From an uncultured Duodenibacillus sp. (GTDB taxonomy: Bacteria; Pseudomonadota; Gammaproteobacteria; Burkholderiales; Burkholderiaceae_F), in assembly GCA_944388865.1 (NCBI GenBank), contig CALXKM010000030.1, positions 1 to 36,152 on the forward strand: DNA of 36,152 nucleotides, in the 5' to 3' direction. The notes under the pieces are model-generated. The model saw only the letters and a program-made list of their open reading frames with translations, was not told the origin of the DNA and made no database searches. Shown one piece after another: positions 23,965 through 32,815 of this stretch. The position numbers and the translations under genes were made by a program. Within the stretch, counting starts at the first letter, position 1; the number at the start of each line of letters is the position of its first letter.

Positions 23965-25341
23965 TTAGAGGAACACGAGCGAAGCAACAACGTTGACGAT
24001 CATGCCGATGATCATGACCGGAATCGTGCGCCGGATCAATTCAATTGGCGTGAGCCCGGCAATGCCCGAAACGGCGATGATGACGCCCGAAATCGGGCTC
24101 ATGGGACGCGCAAGGCTCGCCGCAAGCTGCACGGGCACTACAAGCGCCATGGTGTTGTAGCCCACGCTTGCCGCCGCCTCAGGCAGCAAAGGCGAAAACG
24201 CAAAGAAGGCCGAGTTGCCCGACCCCGTCACAATGGTGGCAATCACCATGATGGCCATCATCACGAAAAGCATCAGCGCAAGCCCCATGCCTTCCTGCGA
24301 AGCGGCCAGCTGAATGAGCGTGGAGATGCCGCCCACCTTGGTAAGACCGACGGCAAAGAGTTCAGCGCACACAATGAGGCTCACCGTCGAGATGAACACC
24401 TTGCCCATGCCTTCAAAGAAAGCCTGGCCGTCCGCGCAGCACTGCTTGAAGGTGCGCCGCGTAAGCAGATCGACCACAAAGGAAATCAAAATGGAGACCA
24501 CAATGGCCGTCACCAGGCTGAGCTTGATGCCGGCATACACCATCGGCGAAAAGATCAGCAGCAGGAAAAGCGGAAGAATCGGCAGCACGGCGTAGTGCGC
24601 AGGCCCAGCATCGGCAAACGGATCCTTATCGTCGGCGCTCTGAGCGATGCCCTCATCAACAATGCCCTTGGCTGCTTCGCGCCGGTCAAACCAGCGCTGA
24701 ATCAGCGCGTGTCCAACAGCCACGGCAATCATGATGCTCACGGCAACCGGAATCTGACCGGTGACGAAGTAGGTCACCACGTCAGTGCCGATCAGATCAG
24801 AAGCACGCATGGCGTTCGAAGAGCTCGGTCCCAAATCAAGACAGCAGGTCGAACCGATCACCGCGGCGGCAGCCGCGCGGCGAACGCCCAGCTGCACGAG
24901 CAAAGGATAGATCGAAGCCATCAGCAGCAGCCCCAGTCCCACGGCCGAATTAATGAAAAGCGCCATGGTCTGGCCCACCAGATAGGTCACGCCCAAAAGC
25001 AGATACGGCGAGCGAATAGCCGACAAGGGACGAATGCAGGCCTTGACGAGCGCTTTCGAAGCGCCCAGCTTATTCATGTAAAACGAAAAGCCCGCGATGG
25101 CCATGATGTTCAGACCCAGTCCGCCCAGACGGCTCTTTAAGAGATCGGTGAGAGCCTGCGCAATGTCAAAGCCCACAAAGTTGGTCGCGCTCTTGGGCCC
25201 CACGGGCGCATTGCCCATCATCACGCCGATGACAAGCAGCACGACGCCCAACAGCCACAACATCATGGGCGGGTAGTAATTTTTGATAACGAAATACGCA
25301 ATGGCGACAACGGCCAAAAGCGTAATGATGACGCCCAGCAT
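23965..25341 (-). CDS. DcuC-family C4-dicarboxylate transporter
   Basis: Inner-membrane carrier of 458 residues with about twelve helices in two halves joined by a charged loop near 210-245 (RWFDRREAAKGIVDEG). Family features include the N-terminal helices with IKNYYPPMMLW, a serine- and asparagine-rich re-entrant segment CLDLGPSSSNAM, and the C-terminal TIVTGSGNSAFFAFSPLLPE and SPISGVIIAVSG. DcuC proteins move fumarate, succinate and aspartate under anaerobic conditions. I prefer the ATG at 25341 because the AAAGGAGG ribosome site is 8 bases before it but only 2 bases before the ATG at 25347. It is the first gene of the operon with iadA. Its upstream region contains a leader hairpin and repeated motifs (25376-25443). 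Confidence 0.92.
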   Translation of the reverse strand: MLGVIITLLAVVAIAYFVIKNYYPPMMLWLLGVVLLVIGVMMGNAPVGPKSATNFVGFDIAQALTDLLKSRLGGLGLNIMAIAGFSFYMNKLGASKALVKACIRPLSAIRSPYLLLGVTYLVGQTMALFINSAVGLGLLLMASIYPLLVQLGVRRAAAAAVIGSTCCLDLGPSSSNAMRASDLIGTDVVTYFVTGQIPVAVSIMIAVAVGHALIQRWFDRREAAKGIVDEGIAQSADDKDPFADAGPAHYAVLPILPLFLLLIFSPMVYAGIKLSLVTAIVVSILISFVVDLLTRRTFKQCCADGQAFFEGMGKVFISTVSLIVCAELFAVGLTKVGGISTLIQLAASQEGMGLALMLFVMMAIMVIATIVTGSGNSAFFAFSPLLPEAAASVGYNTMALVVPVQLAASLARPMSPISGVIIAVSGIAGLTPIELIRRTIPVMIIGMIVNVVASLVFL

Positions 25342-25375
25342 AAACATGCCTCCTTTTAGTTTGATGCATATGTTG

Positions 25376-25443
25376 TGCGGGCTTTTGGTTTTTCTTTTGC
25401 TTGATTTAAGCCCGCAATTTAAGAGCCTACCTGATTTAAGGCC
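25376..25443 (-). promoter_or_regulatory. dcuC leader hairpin and 30-bp-spaced direct repeats
   Basis: TGCGGGCTT (25376-25384) pairs with AAGCCCGCA (25408-25416), a 9-bp stem 30 to 75 bases before the dcuC start. TGATTTAAG followed by CC-rich bases occurs at 25402-25410 and again at 25432-25440, exactly 30 bases apart, which is about three helical turns and typical of operator spacing. The sites do not match a complete FNR or CRP box. Regulatory function is inference. Confidence 0.4.
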
Positions 25444-25547
25444 TTCATCGGTGGCAGAGGCAAAACACTCTTGCGCGGATTTGCCCCACGCAAAGATTTC
25501 TGCATGGTTTTACGAATTGCGGCGAAAAAAATTCTGAACTTCAATCC

Positions 25548-25685
25548 ATGGATGAGAAACAAGGGAGCCGATCAAAAGATTAGGCACTGAAGAATTTCTC
25601 TCAGAAAGCCATCGCAAAAAAATCAGACGAACTCGACAAGCTCTCTGAGAAGTTCTTCGGGCTCGACATCGCGACCGAAAAATAG
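25548..25685 (+). pseudogene. Possible remnant of a small gene, split by one stop
   Basis: From an ATG at 25548 a frame reads 11 residues to a TAG at 25581, then continues open as ALKNFSQKAIAKKSDELD and onward through KLSEKFFGLDIATEK to a stop at 25683. The second part is rich in Lys, Asp and Leu, uses codons like those of neighbouring genes and looks like a helical C-terminus. It may be a decayed gene tail, a tiny protein starting at CTG 25587, or chance. No family is recognised. Confidence 0.3.
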
Positions 25686-25720
25686 GCCGTCTGACACAAC
25701 GCTCAGTTTGGCGCAGTCTT

Positions 25721-25753
25721 AAAGCCCGGTCGCCGTCCAAAGCGCCGGGCTTT
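25721..25753. terminator. Hairpin behind the flavodoxin operon, weak terminator
   Basis: Perfect arms AAAGCCCGG (25721-25729) and CCGGGCTTT (25745-25753), 25 to 60 bases after the flavodoxin stop codon. Only three T follow on either strand, so termination strength is doubtful. Confidence 0.45.
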
Positions 25754-25777
25754 GATGTCTCTCAGTTAACGATTCTG

Positions 25778-26344
25778 TCAGAAGCCGATCTTTTTGAGCC
25801 ATGCGGCAACATCGTCTCCAGCATCGGCAGCCTCTGCTCCAGGCACATAAAAGTGCTCTCCCATTTTTGCCTGCGGGCAGAGCTCACGAATGCGATCTAG
25901 CGCTCCCTGCGGCGAAGAGCTTCCCGATGTAATGAACGGGTAGATGGTTTTGCCGGCAAAATTGTGGTCCATCAGAAACGTCGCCATCGGCACCGACAAG
26001 CTTCCCCACCAATAGGGGCTGCCTAAAAAAACCACGTCAAAATCCGTCAAATCAGGAATCTGCGTTTTCAGTTCTCTTCGTGCTTTGCGCCGCACTTCGT
26101 CGCGAGCAACATCGGTCATATCGCTGTAGCTTGCCGCATAAGGCTCTTTGACATCAATGCGCAACACCTCAACACCTGTGCGCTCGGCAATCATCCGCAC
26201 AAGAGCCTCAGTGTTGCCCGAACGTGAGTAGAAAACAACAATTGCCTTTTGGGGCTTTGCCGCCGCTGCCTGTCTCAAACTCAGCGCAGCAGCTGCGCCG
26301 CAGGCTGCTGCGCCTTGCAGCAGTACTCTTCTTGAAATTGACAT
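25778..26344 (-). CDS. Tat-exported flavodoxin
   Basis: FMN-binding electron-transfer protein of 188 residues with an export signal. The twin-arginine start is ISRRVLLQGAA (3-13) and the likely mature chain begins near 30. The FMN phosphate loop is YSRSGNTEA (39-47), followed by the GSPYWWGSLSVPMATFL region that stacks on the flavin and a final TSGSSSPQGA. This fits the flavodoxin_4/WrbA-like group often found beside aldo/keto reductases. AAGGAGC precedes the ATG at 26344. It is the last gene of a three-gene minus-strand operon (aldo/keto reductase, cyclophilin-like protein, flavodoxin; gaps 64 and 43 bases). Tat export fits a cofactor-bearing protein that folds in the cytoplasm. Its electron partners are unknown. 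Confidence 0.88.
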   Translation of the reverse strand: MSISRRVLLQGAAACGAAAALSLRQAAAAKPQKAIVVFYSRSGNTEALVRMIAERTGVEVLRIDVKEPYAASYSDMTDVARDEVRRKARRELKTQIPDLTDFDVVFLGSPYWWGSLSVPMATFLMDHNFAGKTIYPFITSGSSSPQGALDRIRELCPQAKMGEHFYVPGAEAADAGDDVAAWLKKIGF

Positions 26345-26387
26345 GATTGCTCCTTTTGAAATCGAAAAAATGCCGCAACCCGCAAAC

Positions 26388-26813
26388 TTATCTCTGCAGA
26401 CTAAAGCGAACCGCTTCGTCGCCGCTTGACTGCAAAGCCTGCCAGGCCTCGGTGCTCATGGATCCCAAGGGAACCAAGCTTTCCGAAGGACGAAAACCGC
26501 GCACAAACACAGCCAGATTACCCCAGGGGACGTAGTAGGCGATGTCGCCCGTGCGCGGCGTCATGTGCGTAGGCGCCTCGCCCACATTGAGCTTAGGATT
26601 GAGGTAGGCAATGCGTTCGGTGCCAGCATAGTCTTCAAACTGAAGCTCCATGGGCAGGCGACGGGCAAAATCCTGCGCCGCATCGTTGCCATTGAGTTCG
26701 ATTGAATAGCTTTTCGAACCGATTCGCATTTCAACGGTTTGAGCCATAAGAAAATCTCCATTCGCGCACACAAGAACTGCCGACAGTGCGCTGATCTTCA
26801 AAAACTTTTTCAT
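26388..26813 (-). CDS. Exported cyclophilin-like fold protein
   Basis: Small protein of 141 residues, with a Sec-type signal peptide (MKKFLKISALSAVLVCANG, cleavage near 24). The mature part, with its short IGSKSYSIELNGNDAAQDFA start, RRLPMELQFEDY, a TGDIAYYVPWGNLAVFVRG centre and a MSTEAWQAL tail, follows the pattern of the bacterial cyclophilin-like proteins (cyclophil_like family). These have the fold of prolyl isomerases but lack proven activity. I chose the ATG at 26813 because it starts the signal peptide and AGGGAG lies about 10 bases upstream; longer starts to 26891 run into the preceding gene. It sits between an aldo/keto reductase and a flavodoxin, a grouping that recurs in bacteria as far as I recall. 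Function unknown. Confidence 0.82.
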   Translation of the reverse strand: MKKFLKISALSAVLVCANGDFLMAQTVEMRIGSKSYSIELNGNDAAQDFARRLPMELQFEDYAGTERIAYLNPKLNVGEAPTHMTPRTGDIAYYVPWGNLAVFVRGFRPSESLVPLGSMSTEAWQALQSSGDEAVRFSLQR

Positions 26814-26877
26814 CCCATTTGCTCCCTGAGCGAATTCTTCTCGCGTCGAGCTGCAGCGCGGCGCGAGAGCCGCGAAC

Positions 26878-28092
<1,215 letters not shown>

Positions 28093-28104
28093 TCAAATAC
28101 TTAT

Positions 28105-28118
28105 ATCTATTTATAGAT
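28105..28118. promoter_or_regulatory. AT-rich palindrome in the divergent AKR/LysR region
   Basis: ATCTAT (28105-28110), two T, ATAGAT (28113-28118) forms a perfect inverted repeat in a very AT-rich stretch between two divergent start codons. It could be the operator of the LysR protein encoded alongside. AT-rich DNA makes chance palindromes more likely. Confidence 0.35.
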
Positions 28119-28168
28119 TTTTAATATAATTTATCCAACCCGTCTACTTCCTCTTCAAAGGCCTTGTC

Positions 28169-29050
28169 ATGGACCTCAAATCTTTGCGTTACTTTGTTGA
28201 AATCGCCCGTCAGAAAAGCTTTACCGCCGCCGCAGAGAAGCTTTTCGTCACGCAGCCCACGCTCTCAAGACAAATCTCAGACCTCGAAGAAGAGCTCGGG
28301 CAAATGCTGTTTGACCGCACGACGCGGCGCATTGAGCTCACCGAAAAAGGCATCTACCTCTTTCAGCAGGCTCAGGCCATCTTGTCTCTCGTGGAAAAAA
28401 CAAAGCTCGAAACCATGTCCACTCAGGATCTTTCGGGCAATCTGACGATTTCTGCGGGCGAAACGCCTGCCATGGACGTTGTTGCCGATGCGCTGGCAGC
28501 GTTTCAAAAAACGCATCCGCTTGTGCGCTGCCACCTGTTGAGCGCCAATGCGCAGGATTGCGCCGCAGCGCTTCGCATGGGCACGTCCGACTTTGGACTC
28601 TTCAATCAGCCTGCGGATCTCGCAGGCTTTGAGTACATCAAGCTGCCTCAGCAAAACCGCTGGGGCGTTCTCACTCGACGCGACGGGCCTCTGGCGGGCA
28701 AAACTTCGGTGTGCGCCTCAGACCTCGTTGATCTGCCGCTTTACTTTTCCAAACAGCGCCTCATTCAAAGCGAAATGTCGGGCTGGCTCAACTATCCCTT
28801 TGAGCGGCTTCACATCGTCGGAACCTACAACCTGCTCTACAACGCCTCGCTCATTGTCCGCGCCGGAGGCAATGCCATCTGCATTGACGGCATCTCCAGG
28901 CCCGATGATGAAATCGCGTTTCTGCCCTTTCAACCGGCCTTTAAAACGGACGTGGTCTTTGCCTGGTCGGCCGCCGCCCCCAAGCGCACGCTCACTGAAG
29001 AGTTTCTCAAAGTCCTGCGCCAGCGCATCTCCCAAGTTCAAGCAGTCTGA
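28169..29050 (+). CDS. LysR-family regulator, divergent from the AKR operon
   Basis: Transcriptional regulator of 293 residues. The winged helix-turn-helix is at about 1-60 (MDLKSLRYFVEIARQKSFTA, recognition helix TQPTLSRQISDLEEEL). An effector-binding domain begins near 90 (NLTISAGETPAMDVVADAL). AAAGG lies 7 bases before the ATG at 28169. It faces the exported aldo/keto reductase operon across 175 bases and is followed by an exported cupin gene on its own strand. Such LysR genes commonly control adjacent reductase, flavodoxin and cupin genes. The effector cannot be inferred. It ends just before a strong terminator. Confidence 0.92.
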   Translation: MDLKSLRYFVEIARQKSFTAAAEKLFVTQPTLSRQISDLEEELGQMLFDRTTRRIELTEKGIYLFQQAQAILSLVEKTKLETMSTQDLSGNLTISAGETPAMDVVADALAAFQKTHPLVRCHLLSANAQDCAAALRMGTSDFGLFNQPADLAGFEYIKLPQQNRWGVLTRRDGPLAGKTSVCASDLVDLPLYFSKQRLIQSEMSGWLNYPFERLHIVGTYNLLYNASLIVRAGGNAICIDGISRPDDEIAFLPFQPAFKTDVVFAWSAAAPKRTLTEEFLKVLRQRISQVQAV

Positions 29051-29065
29051 AACAGCTGATTCTTG

Positions 29066-29105
29066 CGGCAAAAGGCAATTACGCAAATACCTTTTGCCGT
29101 TTTTG
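29066..29105 (+). terminator. Rho-independent terminator of the second LysR gene
   Basis: Perfect 10-bp stem CGGCAAAAGG (29066-29075) with CCTTTTGCCG (29090-29099), then a T-run. It starts 16 bases after the LysR stop. Confidence 0.9.
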
Positions 29106-29150
29106 CGCATTTATTTATTTTCTGCATAAAACTCCATTAGCATAAAGTAT

Positions 29151-29180
29151 TTGACATCGCCGCTCGGCTCGCCCGACAAT
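29151..29180 (+). promoter_or_regulatory. Likely sigma-70 promoter of the exported cupin
   Basis: A consensus TTGACA at 29151-29156 is followed after 18 bases by GACAAT (29175-29180), four of six matches to the -10 consensus. It lies 114 bases before the cupin start, leaving a leader of about 100 bases. Confidence 0.5.
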
Positions 29181-29293
29181 CTTTTCAAGGCTCTCGCGTG
29201 CGCCGCTCTTTCTTTTTCTGCTTCCGAGGCTGGGCGTGGGCACCGGCTTGCTTTTGGTCTCCTATCTGCTCCTTTCTTCTCGGAGGTTTGTTT

Positions 29294-29794
29294 ATGAATG
29301 CATCTCAACGCTTAGCCGCCGCGGCTGCTGCCGTCGTTGCCGGTTCTGTGATTTCGGCTCAGGCCGCCGACGCCGTAAACGTCAAAAAGGCTCCCATCGA
29401 CACCATTTTCGAGCAAGGTCCGGTCAATCCATACAGCAAGTTCTTCACGGGTACGACCTACCTCACCATGCTTTCAAACAACGACGATGTCTTCAATGCG
29501 CCTATTGGAAACGTAACCTTTGAGCCTGGTGCCCGCACCTTCTGGCACAAGCACACAGGCGGTCAGATTCTGCTGGTTCTCTCCGGCGAAGGCCGCTATC
29601 AGGAACGCGGAAAGCCCGTGCAAATCATCAAAAAAGGCGATGTGGTGCGCATCGCTCCCAATGTCGAACACTGGCACGGAGGTGGACTTCAGACTTGGAT
29701 GACGCACATCTCTGTTGAAACCAACGTGCCCAACAACAAGTCCATCTGGCTTGATCCGGTCAAGGATGTCCAGTACGAAGGCAAAGAACAATAA
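29294..29794 (+). CDS. Exported cupin-domain protein
   Basis: Single-domain beta-barrel protein of 166 residues, with a Sec-type signal (about 1-25, cleavage near AQAA). Cupin motif 1 is GARTFWHKHTGGQILLVLSG (H85, H87, Q91), and motif 2 has the metal histidine in the NVEHWHGG stretch (H126/H128). Glutamine replaces the usual motif-1 glutamate, as in the carboxymuconolactone-decarboxylase-associated cupins. I chose the ATG at 29294 because CGGAGG precedes it and it begins the signal peptide; the long frame from 29198 has no ribosome site. It has its own promoter and terminator, downstream of the LysR gene that also faces the AKR operon. It probably belongs to the same redox module. Substrate unknown. 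Confidence 0.88.
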   Translation: MNASQRLAAAAAAVVAGSVISAQAADAVNVKKAPIDTIFEQGPVNPYSKFFTGTTYLTMLSNNDDVFNAPIGNVTFEPGARTFWHKHTGGQILLVLSGEGRYQERGKPVQIIKKGDVVRIAPNVEHWHGGGLQTWMTHISVETNVPNNKSIWLDPVKDVQYEGKEQ

Positions 29795-29823
29795 GAAAAA
29801 GCTTCTTTTTATCGAGTCATTTT

Positions 29824-29858
29824 GCGGCAGAAGCGCCAGCGTGCGTCTCTGCCGTTTT
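29824..29858 (+). terminator. Rho-independent terminator of the cupin gene
   Basis: CGGCAGA (29824-29830) pairs with TCTGCCG (29847-29853), followed by five T. It starts 30 bases after the cupin stop codon. Confidence 0.75.
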
Positions 29859-30011
29859 TCATGCTCGTTTTTGCCTCCACGTCTTCTTCTTGTTGAAGAA
29901 GGAGATAATTTTGCACTGTTAAAATAAATTTATGCAAACTTCATGAAACCCATTGTTTTTCTTTGCTTTTCAGTTTTCACACCGGCTATTTTTCCGCAAT
30001 TTTTGCGCCAC

Positions 30012-30041
30012 TTGTTTGCGGCATCAATTGCGTCATATATT
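30012..30041 (+). promoter_or_regulatory. Possible promoter of the MerR-VIT/VWA operon
   Basis: TTGTTT (30012-30017) and TATATT (30036-30041) are separated by 18 bases, and the -10 box lies about 24 bases before the MerR start. The spacing is near the sigma-70 norm, slightly short of the 19 bases common at MerR-activated promoters. Confidence 0.45.
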
Positions 30042-30064
30042 GCAGGCACAGGAGAACTGTCCAT

Positions 30065-30487
30065 ATGTTTCAAACCGTCTTCAGCATTGAGGATCTAAGC
30101 CGCATTACAGGCCTGACGCGGCGCACGATCCGCTACTACATTCAGCAAGGACTTCTCGCGCATCCAGTTGGTGAGCGTCGCGCAGCACACTATCTTGCTT
30201 CGCACCTTGAAACACTACTGCGCATCCGCAGACTTGCCGCCGAAGGATTTTCGCTTGAAGCCATTGGCAAAAAGCTCAACGAAGACGACAGAAACGAGCA
30301 CGCCGCTTCTGCCCGCACGCCGATTCCGGGCACAGCGCGCACATGCATTCATATTGCCATTGCCGCGGGCGTCGAGCTCACCGTTGATCCTGCCGCTGCA
30401 AAAATGAGCGCCGAAGATCTGCGCAAAATCATGGCGCAGATAACGGAACTTCTAAGCAGCAAAAAAGATGAGGAATTCATTGACTGA
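30065..30487 (+). CDS. MerR-family transcriptional regulator
   Basis: Regulator of 140 residues. The N-terminal MerR winged helix spans about 5-75: FSIEDLSRITGLTRRTIRYY, then IQQGLLAHPVGERRAAHYLA and a helix LETLLRIRRLAAEGFSLEAI. The C-terminal 65 residues are polar and lack the cysteine pattern of metal-sensing MerR proteins, so the signal is unlikely to be mercury or copper. AGGAGA lies about 11 bases before the ATG at 30065; longer in-frame starts back to 29963 overlap the promoter. It ends 48 bases before the VIT/VWA gene, which probably shares its transcript. The C-terminus may bind the VIT/VWA protein or a ligand; this is inference. Confidence 0.88.
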   Translation: MFQTVFSIEDLSRITGLTRRTIRYYIQQGLLAHPVGERRAAHYLASHLETLLRIRRLAAEGFSLEAIGKKLNEDDRNEHAASARTPIPGTARTCIHIAIAAGVELTVDPAAAKMSAEDLRKIMAQITELLSSKKDEEFID

Positions 30488-30535
30488 TGAATCCTGTTTT
30501 GTTTTTGTCGCACATCTAGCAAGGAACCTATCGTC

Positions 30536-32635
30536 ATGCTGCAATGGGAAGGCCTTCATTCCGATTCCGGAAAAATTGTTCTCAAAAAGCTTTCCTGGAA
30601 CTGCGTTGTGCAGCATCTGCACTGCAAGCTTTCTTCCGTCCAGGAATACAAAAACACAACGTTCAGAAACATCGAGGCGGTTTACACGTTCGCGCTACCG
30701 CGCGATGCCGTCGTCACGAGCTTTAGCATCAAAACCGGAGGCAAAACGCTCACAGCCCGCATCGCGCCCCGCGCGCAGGCAGGCGAAACCTACGAAAAAG
30801 CGCTCAACGCCGGAGACATGCCCTGCATGCTCGAGTACGGCGACAACGGAATCTGCACGGCCAACATCGGAAATCTCAAGCCTCGCCAGCAAGTTCTCAT
30901 CTGCATTACATGTGAGTGGATGCTTCAGCAGTCCGACGGCTCCGTTCGCGTCACCGTTCCCATGGTGGCCGCCGAGCGCTACTCGCGCTCGGGCACGCAG
31001 GGAAAGCTTTTGCCGCATCAATTTTTGCGCGAGTCGTTTTTTGCGCAATACCCATTTGAGGCGCGCTTTGAATTCATCGGCGAGCAATATCGCCGCAGCA
31101 GCTTTTCGACCCCCGGCTTTTCTGCCCAATGTCAATTTGGCGAGCACTCGGTCATCGTTGCAATCAAGTCGGGTTTTGCCGACAGAGATCTTGTCGTCAC
31201 GGCTTGCGAAACCTCTCCCTTTGCAGACTCCTATCTGCTCTTTGACGGCAAGCACTACCGCGGCATCGCCGTCGTGCCCGTACCCAGGCCAGAATCTTCC
31301 TTGGGGAAACAACCACTCAATCTCAATTTGGTCATCGACTGCTCTGGCTCCATGACAGGCGCGGCCATTGATGAAGCCAGACGAGCGCTCAAGGCGCTTG
31401 TCCCCGAGCTTAATTCGAAAGACAAGCTTGCGCTCACTCTTTTCGGCTCAGCGCCGCAAACCGTCTTTCAGAAGCCGCAGCCATGCACAAGACAGTTTCT
31501 CCGACGCGACTATCTGCCTTGCATTGATGCCGTCGATTCCTCATTGGGCGGAACAGAAATGGCTGCCGCACTCAAACAGGCTGCGTCTCTTTATACGCAC
31601 GACAACGACATTTTGCTGATGACCGATGGACAAATCTGGGAAACAACAGAATGCATCAACATCGCTCGACAGGCACATGCACGCGTTTTTGTCATCGGCA
31701 TCGGACACGCCGCCAATGCTCCGTTTTGCTACGCCATTGCGCAGGCAACGTGCGGCGCAGTTGAAATGGTATTGCCATCCGAAGACATGACGGCCGCCGT
31801 CGGCCGCATGATTGCCCGCATGCGGGCGCCGACGATGAGCATCGAAAGCATCCATCCCGCGGGATCTTTGACCGACGAGCACATTGCCTCGCAGGCCTTT
31901 GCCGGAGAGACGATGACGCTTTTCTTCAAATTCAAGAAGATTCCCAATGCCGTGCCTCGCATGGAGCTTCGAGGCACCGACAACACTTCCTTTATGGTCG
32001 AAGGCGCGCGCTGGCGCATGATTGAAGACGCAGGACTGCTCAAGGTTGCCGCCAACCACGAACTTGCCTGCGGAAATGTTGAGGATCCGGAACAGTTTGC
32101 GCAAGACTATGAGCTTCTCTCGGCTGAGACGAGCTTTATTCTGGTCGACGAGCGCAGCGCCGAACAAAAAACGACGGATCCCGCAGAGCTGCAGCAGATT
32201 CCTCAAATGAAGGCTGCATTTCTGCATGAACCTGTCGCAATCAACTGTAGCCGACCGCGTTCGCTGGGAAGCAGAATCATCGACAAACTGCGTCCGAGTG
32301 CAGACAAGATGGCAAGCTACTCCATATGCGGGCTGCGACCTTATCGCACAGTACTTCCTTCCAGCGAAGATTTCAAGCAGCGCGCCAACCAGGTTCTTTC
32401 CGGCAAATCGCTGCCTCTGGAGCTGCTGGCGCTCTTTGCCGAGCTTGAAAAGGCAACAGGTCTGGACAAAGCAGAGATTTTCCTTTTCTACATGCGCTGG
32501 CTCAACCGCACTGCGCCCACGCCGCTTTCGCAAATGTTCGCGCAGTTTAACGACGTTGCTGAGCATTTTGCCGAGCCTCAAATCATTGCAAAACTCGAAG
32601 AGAAATTTTCTCAATACGCAAGCAAAGTTCCTTAA
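30536..32635 (+). CDS. VIT and von Willebrand factor A domain protein
   Basis: Protein of 699 residues, with a VIT domain (about 15-140: an FRNIEAVYTFALPRDAVVTS strand set, then ARIAPRAQAGETYEKAL and a GNLKPRQQVLI stretch) followed by a VWA domain (about 260-440). The metal-dependent adhesion site is complete: D268-C-S270-G-S272 in the DCSGSM motif, a threonine in SLGGTEM, and aspartate in LLMTDGQIW. The last 200 residues have no recognised domain. No signal peptide is seen, so it should be cytoplasmic, unlike the secreted inter-alpha-trypsin inhibitor relatives. An AAGGA ribosome site precedes the ATG at 30536. It follows a MerR gene by 48 bases. Bacterial VIT/VWA proteins often sit with regulators or AAA/MoxR-type genes, but none of the latter is seen here. 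Function unknown. Confidence 0.9.
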   Translation: MLQWEGLHSDSGKIVLKKLSWNCVVQHLHCKLSSVQEYKNTTFRNIEAVYTFALPRDAVVTSFSIKTGGKTLTARIAPRAQAGETYEKALNAGDMPCMLEYGDNGICTANIGNLKPRQQVLICITCEWMLQQSDGSVRVTVPMVAAERYSRSGTQGKLLPHQFLRESFFAQYPFEARFEFIGEQYRRSSFSTPGFSAQCQFGEHSVIVAIKSGFADRDLVVTACETSPFADSYLLFDGKHYRGIAVVPVPRPESSLGKQPLNLNLVIDCSGSMTGAAIDEARRALKALVPELNSKDKLALTLFGSAPQTVFQKPQPCTRQFLRRDYLPCIDAVDSSLGGTEMAAALKQAASLYTHDNDILLMTDGQIWETTECINIARQAHARVFVIGIGHAANAPFCYAIAQATCGAVEMVLPSEDMTAAVGRMIARMRAPTMSIESIHPAGSLTDEHIASQAFAGETMTLFFKFKKIPNAVPRMELRGTDNTSFMVEGARWRMIEDAGLLKVAANHELACGNVEDPEQFAQDYELLSAETSFILVDERSAEQKTTDPAELQQIPQMKAAFLHEPVAINCSRPRSLGSRIIDKLRPSADKMASYSICGLRPYRTVLPSSEDFKQRANQVLSGKSLPLELLALFAELEKATGLDKAEIFLFYMRWLNRTAPTPLSQMFAQFNDVAEHFAEPQIIAKLEEKFSQYASKVP

Positions 32636-32815
32636 GCATCATCTATCAGAAAAAACTGCCTTGCGTTTTGTACGGGCTAGCGAGCATTCGGCGCAGATGT
32701 GCTTTATGCCATACTCGTTTAGCAAAGGCCGCTTAAACGCATGCGGTGCAGTTTTGCTCCGCGTCGTTAAAAAAAGACCTTGTTCTTTTGCAAATTTTTT
32801 GAGGAGAAAAACAAT

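Larger units (their letters stand above)
25342..25777. other. Intergenic region upstream of dcuC and downstream of flavodoxin
   Basis: About 430 bases without a confident gene. They hold the dcuC leader hairpin and paired TGATTTAAG motifs (25376-25443), a possible gene remnant (25548-25685) and a hairpin behind the flavodoxin gene (25721-25753). Confidence 0.55.

Noticed and set aside
23929-25140. 403-residue open frame opposite the DcuC transporter
   Set aside because: Extremely rich in His, Arg, Asn and Asp, the mirror of hydrophobic helices on the other strand; not a real protein.
31541-32614. 357-residue open frame opposite the VIT/VWA gene
   Set aside because: No family motifs and no start signals, while the other strand has complete VIT and VWA domains.
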